From Nitrospinota bacterium (GTDB lineage: Bacteria > Nitrospinota > Nitrospinia > UBA9942): a DNA stretch of 18,734 nt. Shown in pieces: positions 7,549 to 14,313 of this stretch. The notes beneath the pieces are model-generated. The model had not been told where the DNA came from. It ran no database searches and was given only the letters and a program-made list of their open reading frames with translations. The position numbers and the translations under genes were made by a program. Each line of letters opens with the position of its first letter. Position 1 is the first letter of the stretch. The DNA lies in contig JACRGN010000219.1 in NCBI GenBank assembly GCA_016234205.1, forward strand, positions 1 through 18,734, written 5' to 3'.

Positions 7549-8949
7549 CTAAATCAATGTCTCTGGAAATTTTAAATCTTCTTTTATTTCTTTCTCGTTT
7601 TTTTGAGATGCTCCCCTTTGAACTTCTCTTATAGAAAGAGTTTTTCTATATTCCTTTGCTTCAGCAATTTTTGTAAGTTGTATATTTAGGTTTAATTCAT
7701 TAATAATTACCTCTATTACATCTATTGTTGTATTGAAGAACTCTGCCCGCAGATTAACAAGGTTAATTCGTTTTGGTTCTAATTTTTTATGTAATATATT
7801 TTCCAGTTCTGGTGCATTTTCGGAGTAAATCATTCCATGCACATCAAAATCAAATGGCACAGAAGCATCCCCGAGTTCATCTATTCTATCCATTGGTTCC
7901 AGACGTCTTGTCATTCCAATTTTATAAACAGAGTCACCAAATGAACCAATATTGGAGATAATATAAACATGTCCAGATTTTGTAAGCTGTGCTCGTGAAA
8001 TTGCTCTTTCTTTCAGTTCATGTGCCTTCTGGAGATTTTCTTCTAATAGTTTAATCTTCTCGGTCAATAGTTCTAATTCTTGACCCTTTGCTTTTTCAAT
8101 TTCTGCTTTGGCTTTTTGTAGTGCCTTTTCATTTCTTTCCTCTTCTTCCTCGGCTTCCTTTCTGGCTTTTTCAATTTCTCGTTGTGCTTTTTCTTCTTCT
8201 CTCATCTGTTCTTTAATTTTTCTTTGTTCCTCTTTTTCTTGGTAAAGTTTCTCTTGAAGCTCAAACTCAAGTCGTAGTTCCTGAAGTTTTAGGTCGAAAT
8301 AATCTTTGGTAATTGTAATTTGATGTGTAGACCCTAATTTATTTATAGATTCATATGCTTTTTCAATTCGCGCTTCCATATTACCTATATTGTTCCATCT
8401 TACTTTAGCAATCGCCGAATCACATTCTCCATTAAATGAGCGAAGCATTAATTTAGAATAATACTTTGTCATTTTGGATCCTTCTGCTTTATTTCCGCCA
8501 ACCTCCCATTTGACAGGGCAGTAGGTAGCCATTTCATTTTTTATAGCTTGCTTCTGTCTGTTTATTATTTCTTCCAGCTTCTGCTTAAATTCTTCTGATG
8601 TTTTATAGTCATAATGTGGTTTGTAAAGTCCATATGAAATATTTTCAAGGTTTTCTTCAAGGAGTGAAACTTCCTTTCGTAGGTTCTCATAGATTGCTTT
8701 ATGCTGTAGATAATCTTGATTCAGAGCGGAATCCTTTTCCTTATATACCTTTTCTAATTCGGAAAGTTTACTTCCTAATATTGCAAAGTCAGCCTTTCTT
8801 TTGGAAACTTCTGAGTCAATATCAATGATGTCCTTGTACCGGTTCAGTGATGATTTCAAAGTTTCATTTGACCTTGATTTTCTACTAAGTTGGACTACCA
8901 AAATGGCAATTACTGCGATCAGGAGTGATGCCGCCAAAATTTGTGTCAA
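7549..8949 (-). CDS. Membrane-anchored DUF4041 / GIY-YIG (Mug113/T5orf172) nuclease, SNIPE-like
   Basis: 466 residues. Order of parts: an N-terminal membrane helix (about 4-21) with a basic stop-transfer LSRKSRS, a coiled coil (about 50-103), a DUF4041 domain (about 104-245, with YGLYKPHYDY, RQKQAIK, KLMLRSFNGECD and INKL), a long charged coiled coil (about 235-320), then a GIY-YIG fold of the Mug113 type. Nuclease landmarks are HVYII at 327-331, VYKIGMTRR at 341-349, an acidic ELE at 381-383 and RAEFF at 401-405. Start: TTG at 8949, the only start that keeps the membrane helix (the next Met is residue 140), with GAGGGTGG upstream. The same architecture is known from SNIPE, an inner-membrane E. 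coli nuclease that cuts phage DNA during injection. A defence role here is inference from architecture and from the adjacent toxin-antitoxin-like pair. Confidence 0.85.
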   Translation of the reverse strand: MTQILAASLLIAVIAILVVQLSRKSRSNETLKSSLNRYKDIIDIDSEVSKRKADFAILGSKLSELEKVYKEKDSALNQDYLQHKAIYENLRKEVSLLEENLENISYGLYKPHYDYKTSEEFKQKLEEIINRQKQAIKNEMATYCPVKWEVGGNKAEGSKMTKYYSKLMLRSFNGECDSAIAKVRWNNIGNMEARIEKAYESINKLGSTHQITITKDYFDLKLQELRLEFELQEKLYQEKEEQRKIKEQMREEEKAQREIEKARKEAEEEEERNEKALQKAKAEIEKAKGQELELLTEKIKLLEENLQKAHELKERAISRAQLTKSGHVYIISNIGSFGDSVYKIGMTRRLEPMDRIDELGDASVPFDFDVHGMIYSENAPELENILHKKLEPKRINLVNLRAEFFNTTIDVIEVIINELNLNIQLTKIAEAKEYRKTLSIREVQRGASQKNEKEIKEDLKFPETLI

Positions 8950-9076
8950 GATTATTATATTACCACCCTCTATAGATTAGACATAGTCCAAATGGTTGTT
9001 TTATATGTTTCTGCCACAGTTTTTAACCTTATAAGATACTTATTATCATTTGATATTAAACCCTGTTAGTTGCTTT

Positions 9077-9310
9077 CTATTGGTGAATTGAAAAATCAAA
9101 GACTGGTACCTTTATGGTTTTCACAGGTTTAAATTTATCATGTGCAAATTTCAATAATTCATCTGTAACTTCAGGAGAGTACATCTTTTCACCGCACCTT
9201 GTACAAACCTCCGCAGGAACATGCTTTACAAAGAGGTATTTATCATCCTCCTCATAAGTGAATGTTACTATCTTCTTTTCTGTTCTACCTCCACAAAAAA
9301 CACATTTCAT
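9077..9310 (-). CDS. YgiT-type zinc-finger protein, probable antitoxin
   Basis: 77 residues starting at the ATG at 9308-9310, chosen because a strong GGAGGTGA lies just upstream; an upstream extension would overlap the preceding gene and lacks a site. Two CxxC pairs (Cys3/Cys6 and Cys36/Cys39) form the zinc ribbon seen in MqsA N-terminal and YgiT-type domains. The ending KVPVFDF is typical of these stand-alone zinc-finger antitoxins. The preceding gene is a DUF4258 toxin-like protein ending 4 bp upstream, and its TGA overlaps this gene's Shine-Dalgarno. That tight coupling is typical of toxin-antitoxin pairs. The antitoxin role is inferred; the protein lacks the DNA-binding helix-turn-helix of full MqsA. 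Confidence 0.85.
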   Translation of the reverse strand: MKCVFCGGRTEKKIVTFTYEEDDKYLFVKHVPAEVCTRCGEKMYSPEVTDELLKFAHDKFKPVKTIKVPVFDFSIHQ

Positions 9311-9314
9311 GAAA

Positions 9315-9614
9315 TCACCTCCTAATTTTACAGTTAAGCCACTCTTTTGGATCTGGCTCATAGGCTGTAATAATTACGGTCGTAGGCGGCACTGAAACTT
9401 GAACATGTAAGTCTCTCCCATTTGATGTCTTCCCATATATAAGACAGCTTGGAGAGTATTTATCATCAGGATATTCTTCAATAATTTCTCCCTGATTTAT
9501 AGCATCTTCAACCTCATGGCGATAAATAGCTCTCTTGATCATCCTTTTTACAGCATGATCTGAAAAACTATATTGCTTACTTTTTATTTTACTTTGAATA
9601 TCGTTAATTGTCAT
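9315..9614 (-). CDS. DUF4258 family protein, probable RelE/ParE-type toxin
   Basis: 99 residues. The pattern YSFSDHAVKRMIKRAI near the N-terminus, DAINQGEIIEEYPDDKYSPSCLIYGK in the middle and a late VITAYEPDPKEW are diagnostic for DUF4258, whose members resemble RelE/ParE-type toxins and often precede a YgiT-type zinc-finger gene. The candidate active residues are the His and Arg in SDHAVKRM, by family analogy only. ATG at 9614 with a weak AGAAG-type site. It forms a two-gene unit with the downstream zinc-finger protein (4-bp gap). Whether it is an active RNA interferase is not visible. Confidence 0.85.
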   Translation of the reverse strand: MTINDIQSKIKSKQYSFSDHAVKRMIKRAIYRHEVEDAINQGEIIEEYPDDKYSPSCLIYGKTSNGRDLHVQVSVPPTTVIITAYEPDPKEWLNCKIRR

Positions 9615-9739
9615 CTATTTCTTCTATTTATATTTTTTAAGCGACCACTATTTTTTTGGTGTAAAAGAAACCAGAAAGGTTTTATATTAAATTTTTGCGC
9701 CATGTTAAATACAGTTGCAGGCATTATGAATTGCCACCT

Positions 9740-10477
9740 TTACTTTGTATCAAGCTTAGCTCTAACGTGGTTATAAGGTGGAATTAAACCCATCCTTGAA
9801 AAAAAATCATCAGCAAATTTTAAGCTTGTATTGACTGACCACTCAGCACATCCATGGCCTAAACACTTATGTGGATAAAAAGGATTACCTTCTCCCATTA
9901 ATTGATTAGGAGAAAACTTTCCTTTTAGCATTTTTTCATATTTGTGAATATCATCAGGACAAAAGTCATCTCCTGCCGGACTTTTAACCCATTCAGGTTC
10001 ATAATGAGTTAAATCATTTCTTAATTTTATTAATAAATTCACATCTTGATAGGGTTGGGTTCCAGAATCAAACATAGGCTTTTGAGCCAATGTTAGAGCA
10101 ATTTGATACTTTTGAAAAATATTGAAACTTGCTGTTCGTGGTACTTCCAATTTTCACATTTGAGCCATCAAAATCTTAGTCAAAGGAGTTAATTTATCAA
10201 CCATTCCATGATTTGTATCTACTGTATCAGCATACAATTCGTTTATTGTGGCTTCAATAAAAAATACAGAAGATAAAATTGCAGCAGTAACATATGCCCT
10301 ATGTTGAGAAAAAAGTATTTCTGAAAAAACTCCATCATAATTCTTTTCAATATCATAGGTATGCCTGGCAAACAAAGCTGCAGACTGGATATGTTGTACA
10401 GAAAAATATGTTCGAATTGAAATTGATAAACTATCTTTTAAATAAACAGAATTCTTGATTACTTTTTCATGCTGCAT
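9740..10477 (-). pseudogene. Uncharacterised gene interrupted by an in-frame TGA
   Basis: Two open segments lie in the same frame, 10477-10154 (107 residues) and the stretch down to 9740, separated only by the TGA at 10154-10156. Reading through gives one protein of about 245 residues ...KILMAQM-x-KLEVPRTASF..., with no frameshift. Upstream residues contain a hydrophobic segment (VTAAILSSVFFIEATINELY). The downstream half has GTQPYQDVNLLIKLRNDLTHYEPEW, a pattern I associate with uncharacterised bacterial proteins having HEPN-like R-N-x-x-x-H chemistry (RNDLTH). A TGG-to-TGA nonsense change is the simplest explanation; TGA also ends intact genes here (mreD, mrdA, rodA), so a code change is unlikely. 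A start inside the second half (ATG at 10150) could still give a C-terminal protein. Function unknown. Confidence 0.65.
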
Positions 10478-10672
10478 GAGTATCTCTCATATCATTAACA
10501 GTATAGAAAATGTAATATAATTATTGCTGATGCCTGAGATATAGTCAAGGAGAAATCCTTTAAAATAACATTGAAGAATAATAGAAAACAACAACGAAAA
10601 AAACATAGAAATTGAAATTATGATAAGCTATGATAAAAAATTCGGACATACACAAAGAGGATAAAATTTACT
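10478..10672. other. AT-rich intergenic region between divergent genes
   Basis: This 195-bp stretch lies between the 5' ends of the broken minus-strand gene and purD, so it should carry both promoters. It is very AT-rich with many near-matches to -10 hexamers (for example TATGAT at 10629-10634), but I see no convincing -35 partner. A PurR-type or purine-riboswitch element is not evident. AGAGG at 10656-10660 is the likely purD ribosome-binding site. Confidence 0.4.
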
Positions 10673-12010
10673 ATGAAGATACTTATAATAGGCAGTGGGG
10701 GGAGAGAACATGCCCTCGTATGGAAGATAAGTCAAAGTCCTTTGGTAAAAAAGATATATTGTGCCCCTGGAAATGCTGGAATTTCTGAGATTGCAGAAAA
10801 TGTTAATATTGAATCAACCGATATAACAGGTCTTATTGAATTTGCTATAAAGAATTCTATAGATTTTACAGTTGTCGGACCTGAACTGCCCCTTACACTT
10901 GGAATTGTAAATGAGTTTGAAAAGAGGGGATTGAAAATCTTTGGTCCTTCAAAAGAGGCTGCTGAAATTGAAGGGAGTAAGGTCTTTGCAAAATATATGA
11001 TGAAAAAATATAAAATCCCTACTGCGAAGTATGAAAGTTTTAACTCCCAAAAGGATGCAAAAGATTATGTTTCTAAAATAGGGGTCCCTGTTGTAATAAA
11101 GGCGGATGGGCTTGCAGCCGGTAAGGGGGTTATTATCTGCAATACTATTGAAGAGGCAGTGAGGGCTATTGATTCAATAATGGTGGAGAAGCTATTTGGT
11201 AGTGCAGGTAATAAGGTGATTATAGAGGAGTATCTAAAGGGTGAAGAGGCATCTTTTATGGTGTTCAGTGATGGTGAAGATATACTGCCTATAGCCTCTG
11301 CACAGGACCACAAACAGATTTATGATGGCGATAGGGGTCCAAACACAGGAGGTATGGGTGCCTATTCCCCTGCCCCTGTAATTACTGATAGTATTGCTAA
11401 GGAGATTATTGACACAATTATTAGACCGTTAATTTCAGGAATGAAGAAAGAGGGTAAAACTTATAAGGGTATTCTTTATGCGGGTCTTATGATTGTGAAT
11501 GACAGCCCTTTTGTTCTTGAATTTAACTGCAGATTTGGCGACCCTGAGACACAGCCGATACTTATGAGAATGAAAAGTGATATTGTGCCTGTAATGCTGT
11601 CAGTTGTTGAGGGGAGGCTGAAAGGGAAGGAGATTCAATGGAGTAATGAGCCTTCTGTATGTGTTGTTATGGCGGCTGGCGGTTATCCTGATAAATATGA
11701 AAAGGGGAAAGAGATAAAGGGACTTGATGAGGCAAAGAAGATAGAGAATCTTGTAGTTTTCCATGCAGGGACATCTATTCTAATCCCCCCTCACCCCCCT
11801 TTAGCAAAGGGGGAAAAAGGGGGATTTAAGGTTGTGACAAATGGCGGAAGGGTCCTTGGAGTTACATCACTCGGCACTAATTTTGAGGATGCAATAAATA
11901 GGGCATATAAGGGTGTCGGTTTGATTAAGTGGGATGGGGCATATTACAGGAGAGATATTGGAAGAAAGGCAATCCCAATCAGCCGAAAAAGTGTTAAAAT
12001 TTCCACTTGA
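10673..12010 (+). CDS. purD: Phosphoribosylamine-glycine ligase (GAR synthetase)
   Basis: Second step of de novo purine synthesis: ATP-dependent ligation of glycine to 5-phosphoribosylamine. It has 445 residues, slightly longer than the usual 420-430. The N-domain begins MKILIIGSGGREHALVWKI with APGNAG at 31-36. The ATP-grasp domain follows, with VIKADGLAAGKGV (about 141-153), the IIEEYLKGEEAS segment, QDHKQIYDGDRGPNTGGMGA (211-230) and EFNCRFGDPETQ (283-294). The C-domain has VVMAAGGYP and VVTNGGRVLGVT. Residues 370-385, between HAGT and VVTNGG, are an extra loop encoded by a 45-bp palindromic repeat inserted in frame; E. coli PurD has only a few residues there. Weak AGAGG site 12 bp before the ATG. 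It stands alone, with no purH or purN beside it. Confidence 0.97.
   Translation: MKILIIGSGGREHALVWKISQSPLVKKIYCAPGNAGISEIAENVNIESTDITGLIEFAIKNSIDFTVVGPELPLTLGIVNEFEKRGLKIFGPSKEAAEIEGSKVFAKYMMKKYKIPTAKYESFNSQKDAKDYVSKIGVPVVIKADGLAAGKGVIICNTIEEAVRAIDSIMVEKLFGSAGNKVIIEEYLKGEEASFMVFSDGEDILPIASAQDHKQIYDGDRGPNTGGMGAYSPAPVITDSIAKEIIDTIIRPLISGMKKEGKTYKGILYAGLMIVNDSPFVLEFNCRFGDPETQPILMRMKSDIVPVMLSVVEGRLKGKEIQWSNEPSVCVVMAAGGYPDKYEKGKEIKGLDEAKKIENLVVFHAGTSILIPPHPPLAKGEKGGFKVVTNGGRVLGVTSLGTNFEDAINRAYKGVGLIKWDGAYYRRDIGRKAIPISRKSVKIST
11782..11826. repeat. 45-bp palindromic repeat inside purD
   Basis: AATCCCCCCTCACCCCCC at the left pairs with GGGGGAAAAAGGGGGATT at the right around TTTAGCAAAG. Its length is exactly 15 codons and the purD frame is maintained, giving the peptide IPPHPPLAKGEKGGF. 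Peptides of this PPxPPLxKGxxGGF type occur in many environmental genomes as translated palindromic repeats. Confidence 0.85.
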
Positions 12011-12061
12011 TTTATTACTGATATTTATGATATTTTCCTTTTAAATCTATTCTTTTTCAGC

Positions 12062-12200
12062 GTAGTGCGGGGGTTTATCCCCCGAACAATTAAATCGTAG
12101 AGCGGGGGTTTATCTCCCGCCTACAGCCGACAATAAATGTCGGCGCTACACATATATAATGTAGCGTTGCCCTTTATGGGCAACAAATGTCGGCGTTACA
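12062..12200. repeat. Array of four stem-loops with TTTAT/ATAAA loops
   Basis: Four successive hairpins: CGGGGG-TTTAT-CCCCCG (12068-12084); GCGGG with CCCGC inside GTAG/CTAC (12097-12124, loop including TTTAT); GCCGACA-ATAAA-TGTCGGC (12126-12144); GTTGCCC-TTTAT-GGGCAAC (12166-12184). GTAGCG/GCTAC-type boundaries flank the units, and a partial unit (ATGTCGGCGTTAC) follows to about 12200. The stems differ but the loops are the same or reverse-complementary. The array fills the purD to caspase-like gene gap and ends just before that gene's AAGGAGGTG ribosome-binding site. It may also terminate purD transcription. Confidence 0.8.
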
Positions 12201-13120
12201 TATATTCAAGGAGGTGTCGTCATGAAAAAGACCTTATTAACCTTCCTTATATTCCTTACCTATTTTCTATTTTTTCTGCCCTTTGTTCAATCCGAGGAGA
12301 GGAGTGTTACAGTAAAAGCAAAGAGAGACCTTTCGATAGAGGCAAAGAAAGGGTTAGACACTGCATTACTGAATACAAAATACCATGTCCTTATCATCGA
12401 CAGCAACAACTACAAATATCTCCAAGCTAAAGACAGCCGTTGCAGATGCAAAGGCAGTAGAGGAGATATTAAGAACGCAATATGGATTTACAACAAAGCT
12501 CCTCATAGACGCAACAAGGGAAGATATAATCAACGGAATGAATGACTTAAGAAAAGGGCTTGGCGAAAAGGACAACCTTCTCATCTACTATGCAGGGCAT
12601 GGGGAATTTGACAAAACAGCGGATAAGTCATACTGGATACCTGTAAATGCAGAAAGAGATAATCCTACGAACTGGATAATAGCAGACGACATAACATCAA
12701 ACATAAAAAGAATAACATCAAGGCATATACTTATAGTATCCGATAGCTGTTACTCAGTCGCATTAACAAGGGCGGTATCAGGGGATTTGACAAAGAGCGG
12801 CGAGAGAGATGAGTTTATAAAAAAGATGATGGAGAAACCATCAAGGACGCTTATGGCAAGCGGAGGAAATGAACCAGTGGCGGACAGTGGAGGCGGTAAC
12901 CACTCTGTATTTGCCTCTGCATTTTTAAAGGCATTAAAAGAGACAGAAAAAAATGTATTCACAGCAGAAGAGCTGTTTCATGGAAGGGGAAGCGTAAAAG
13001 AGATGGTGGCGGGCAAATCCGACCAGGTGCCGGAATACAACACCATAAAGAACTCAGGACATGGCGGAGGGGATTTTGTATTTCAACTTGCATCCCTTTC
13101 ATCTGCAAAGGAAGATGTTA

Positions 13121-13140
13121 CCTTGAGCCTGTCAAAGGGT
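13121..13140. repeat. Short dispersed palindromic repeat inside the caspase-like gene
   Basis: The sequence CCTTGAGCCTGTCAAAGGGT closely resembles the widespread CCCTGAGC(T/C)TGTCGAAGGG repeat of environmental bacterial genomes. It is translated as TLSLSKG in the linker between the caspase domain and the coiled coil, a position that tolerates insertions. Confidence 0.6.
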
Positions 13141-13827
13141 CAAAAGGGTTCTCCTTCTCCTGAAATCAGTGAAGAAATGAAGAAATTAGGGGAGGAGAAG
13201 GAGATGATTAAAAAGGAGAGAGAGGAATTGGAGCAGAAGAAGGCTTTAATAGAAGAGAAGAATCGTCTTGAAGAAGAGCGTCGGAAATTGGAGAAAGAGA
13301 AACTTGAAGTAGCAAGCCTGCCTCCGCCACCTCCCCCTGTTCAACCACAGGCAAAGTTAGCAGAGAAAGACAACATGGTATTAATCCCTTCAGGTGAATT
13401 TATGGCAGGTGAACCCAAATCACTTAAAGGTATGGTTTTATCAGCATTTTACATTGATAAATACGAAGTAACACAGAGGAAATATGAGCAGGTGATGGGT
13501 AAGAATCCATCTAATTTTAAAGGTTCTTTTTTTAAAAGTTGTACAGACTGTCCTATGGAGCAAGTTACATGGTTTGAGGCGGATGAATATTGCAGGAAGG
13601 TTGGTAAGAGACTCCCTACAGAATGGGAATGGGAGAAGGCAGCAAAGGGAGGGACAACCACAAAATATTACTGGGGAGAGAGTGAAGGCATGGCAGGTGA
13701 TTATACGTGGTATGGTAAGAATTCAGGCGATAAAACTCATCCTGTTGGACAGAAGAAGCCGAATGCCTATAGACTTTATGATATGGTAGGTAATGTCCGG
13801 GAATGGACTTCCAGCGATTCTGATAGT

Positions 13828-13965
13828 AATGGGAAGGTTTTGCGCGGTGGTTCTTGGAACAGTAGTCCGTTCAGTCTGGGGTCATATGTCCGCAATAGTG
13901 ATGCCCCGACAGCAAGATCTGGCGGCGACAATGGCTTTCGTTGTGTTGCCGAATCCGCCAGGTAA
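13828..13965 (+). other. Candidate DGR variable region at the 3' end of the caspase-FGE gene
   Basis: The C-terminal C-type-lectin-like part follows the layout of DGR-diversified FGE-sulfatase proteins: RGGSW, variable codons, P, variable codons, L-x-S, variable codons, R, variable codons, P, then GFR. At the positions where DGR templates usually carry AAY (Asn) codons, every codon ends in C or T: aac agt agt / ttc agt / tat gtc / aat agt gat gcc / tct ggc ggc gac aat. The invariant codons do not share this bias. This is the footprint expected from adenine-directed mutagenesis of an AAY-rich template. The GGCTTTCGTTGTGTTGCC block (13933-13950) is in the place of the initiation-of-mutagenic-homing site. 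No reverse transcriptase or template repeat is present in this window. Confidence 0.6.
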
Positions 13966-14015
13966 TCTTTATGCTTTTGCTGGATGGTCTGTCATTTGTC
14001 AAAAGGAGGTAGTCT

Positions 14016-14234
14016 ATGAATCGAGAAAACTGGGAAAGAATTCTTAAAAAGTATGAAAAATCTTTCAAACAAGGTAAGGCAGTTTGTGTTATTGTTAAAG
14101 CAGGAGAAGAGAATGTCATCAGTGGAATTATTAAGGAAATAGATGATAATTTTCTTGTGATCGAAGAAGCGGGTAAAGAACGTATCAAAGCAATTATTGC
14201 GTTGGAACAAGTTGTTGCACTTAAACCACTATAG
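14016..14234 (+). CDS. Small protein with Sm/Hfq-like beta-barrel pattern, unknown function
   Basis: 72 residues. A strong AAGGAGGT (14003-14010) lies 5 bp before the ATG, which supports real translation. The first 20 residues are charged and helical (NRENWERILKKYEKSFKQG). The rest alternates hydrophobic strands: AVCVIVKAGEENVISGIIKEIDDNFLVIEE in two parts, then IALEQVVAL. The G-x-h-x-x-h-D turn and strand spacing resemble Sm1-type barrels (Hfq/LSm), but I do not see the Hfq-specific signature, so the family is not assigned. It sits 50 bp after the caspase-FGE gene and before the ATPase gene. An RNA-binding or accessory role is speculation. Confidence 0.7.
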   Translation: MNRENWERILKKYEKSFKQGKAVCVIVKAGEENVISGIIKEIDDNFLVIEEAGKERIKAIIALEQVVALKPL

Positions 14235-14270
14235 TAATACCGTTTGACTGTTGGCTACCGACTTTTTTCT

Positions 14271-14295
14271 CTTTCCCACGCTCTATGTGGGAAAG
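14271..14295. repeat. Hairpin just before the ATPase start
   Basis: CTTTCCCAC (14271-14279) and GTGGGAAAG (14287-14295) form a perfect 9-bp stem with a 7-nt loop, ending 3 bp before the first candidate ATG. No T-run follows, so it is not a plus-strand terminator. It could influence translation of the ATPase. Confidence 0.6.
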
Positions 14296-14313
14296 CCCAT
14301 GAAGAGGATTAAG

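Larger units (their letters stand above)
12222..13965 (+). pseudogene. Secreted caspase-like (C14) protein with FGE-sulfatase (SUMF1) domain; frameshifted
   Basis: A signal peptide (MKKTLLTFLIFLTYFLFFLPFVQS) and strand YHVLIIDSNNYKYL are in one frame to 12422. The continuation KLKTAVADAKAVEEILRTQYGF is in the next frame from 12424. In relatives these parts join as YKYLPKLKTAV, so a 2-nt loss (or 1-nt gain) near 12423 breaks the gene, unless it is an assembly error. Downstream (numbered from an in-frame ATG at 12385): caspase p20 with the His in YYAGHG (His72) and the Cys in SDSCYS (Cys122), both dyad residues present; a coiled coil (about 262-308); a proline run; then an FGE-sulfatase domain (330-523) with GNVREWT and RGGSW. 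The C-terminus looks like a DGR variable region. Role unknown. The caspase/FGE combination is found in bacterial stress, death and defence genes. Strong AAGGAGG before ATG 12222. Confidence 0.8.

Noticed and set aside
10154..10156. TGA as selenocysteine or as a reassigned Trp codon
   Set aside because: No SECIS-like hairpin is seen just downstream, and TGA is a normal stop for mreD, mrdA, rodA and other intact genes here.
12062..12200. CRISPR array
   Set aside because: The hairpin units have different stems and irregular spacing, with no constant repeat alternating with spacers and no cas genes.
12410..12430. Programmed ribosomal frameshift in the caspase-like gene
   Set aside because: No slippery heptamer or downstream stimulatory structure is evident at the junction; a 2-nt deletion or assembly error is simpler.
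14251..14313. Upstream TTG start for the ATPase, adding MATDFFLFPTLYVGKPMKRIK
   Set aside because: The extension is encoded by a T-run and a hairpin and lacks a ribosome-binding site; the family start MIKTLKIKNF at 14314 has AGAGG.
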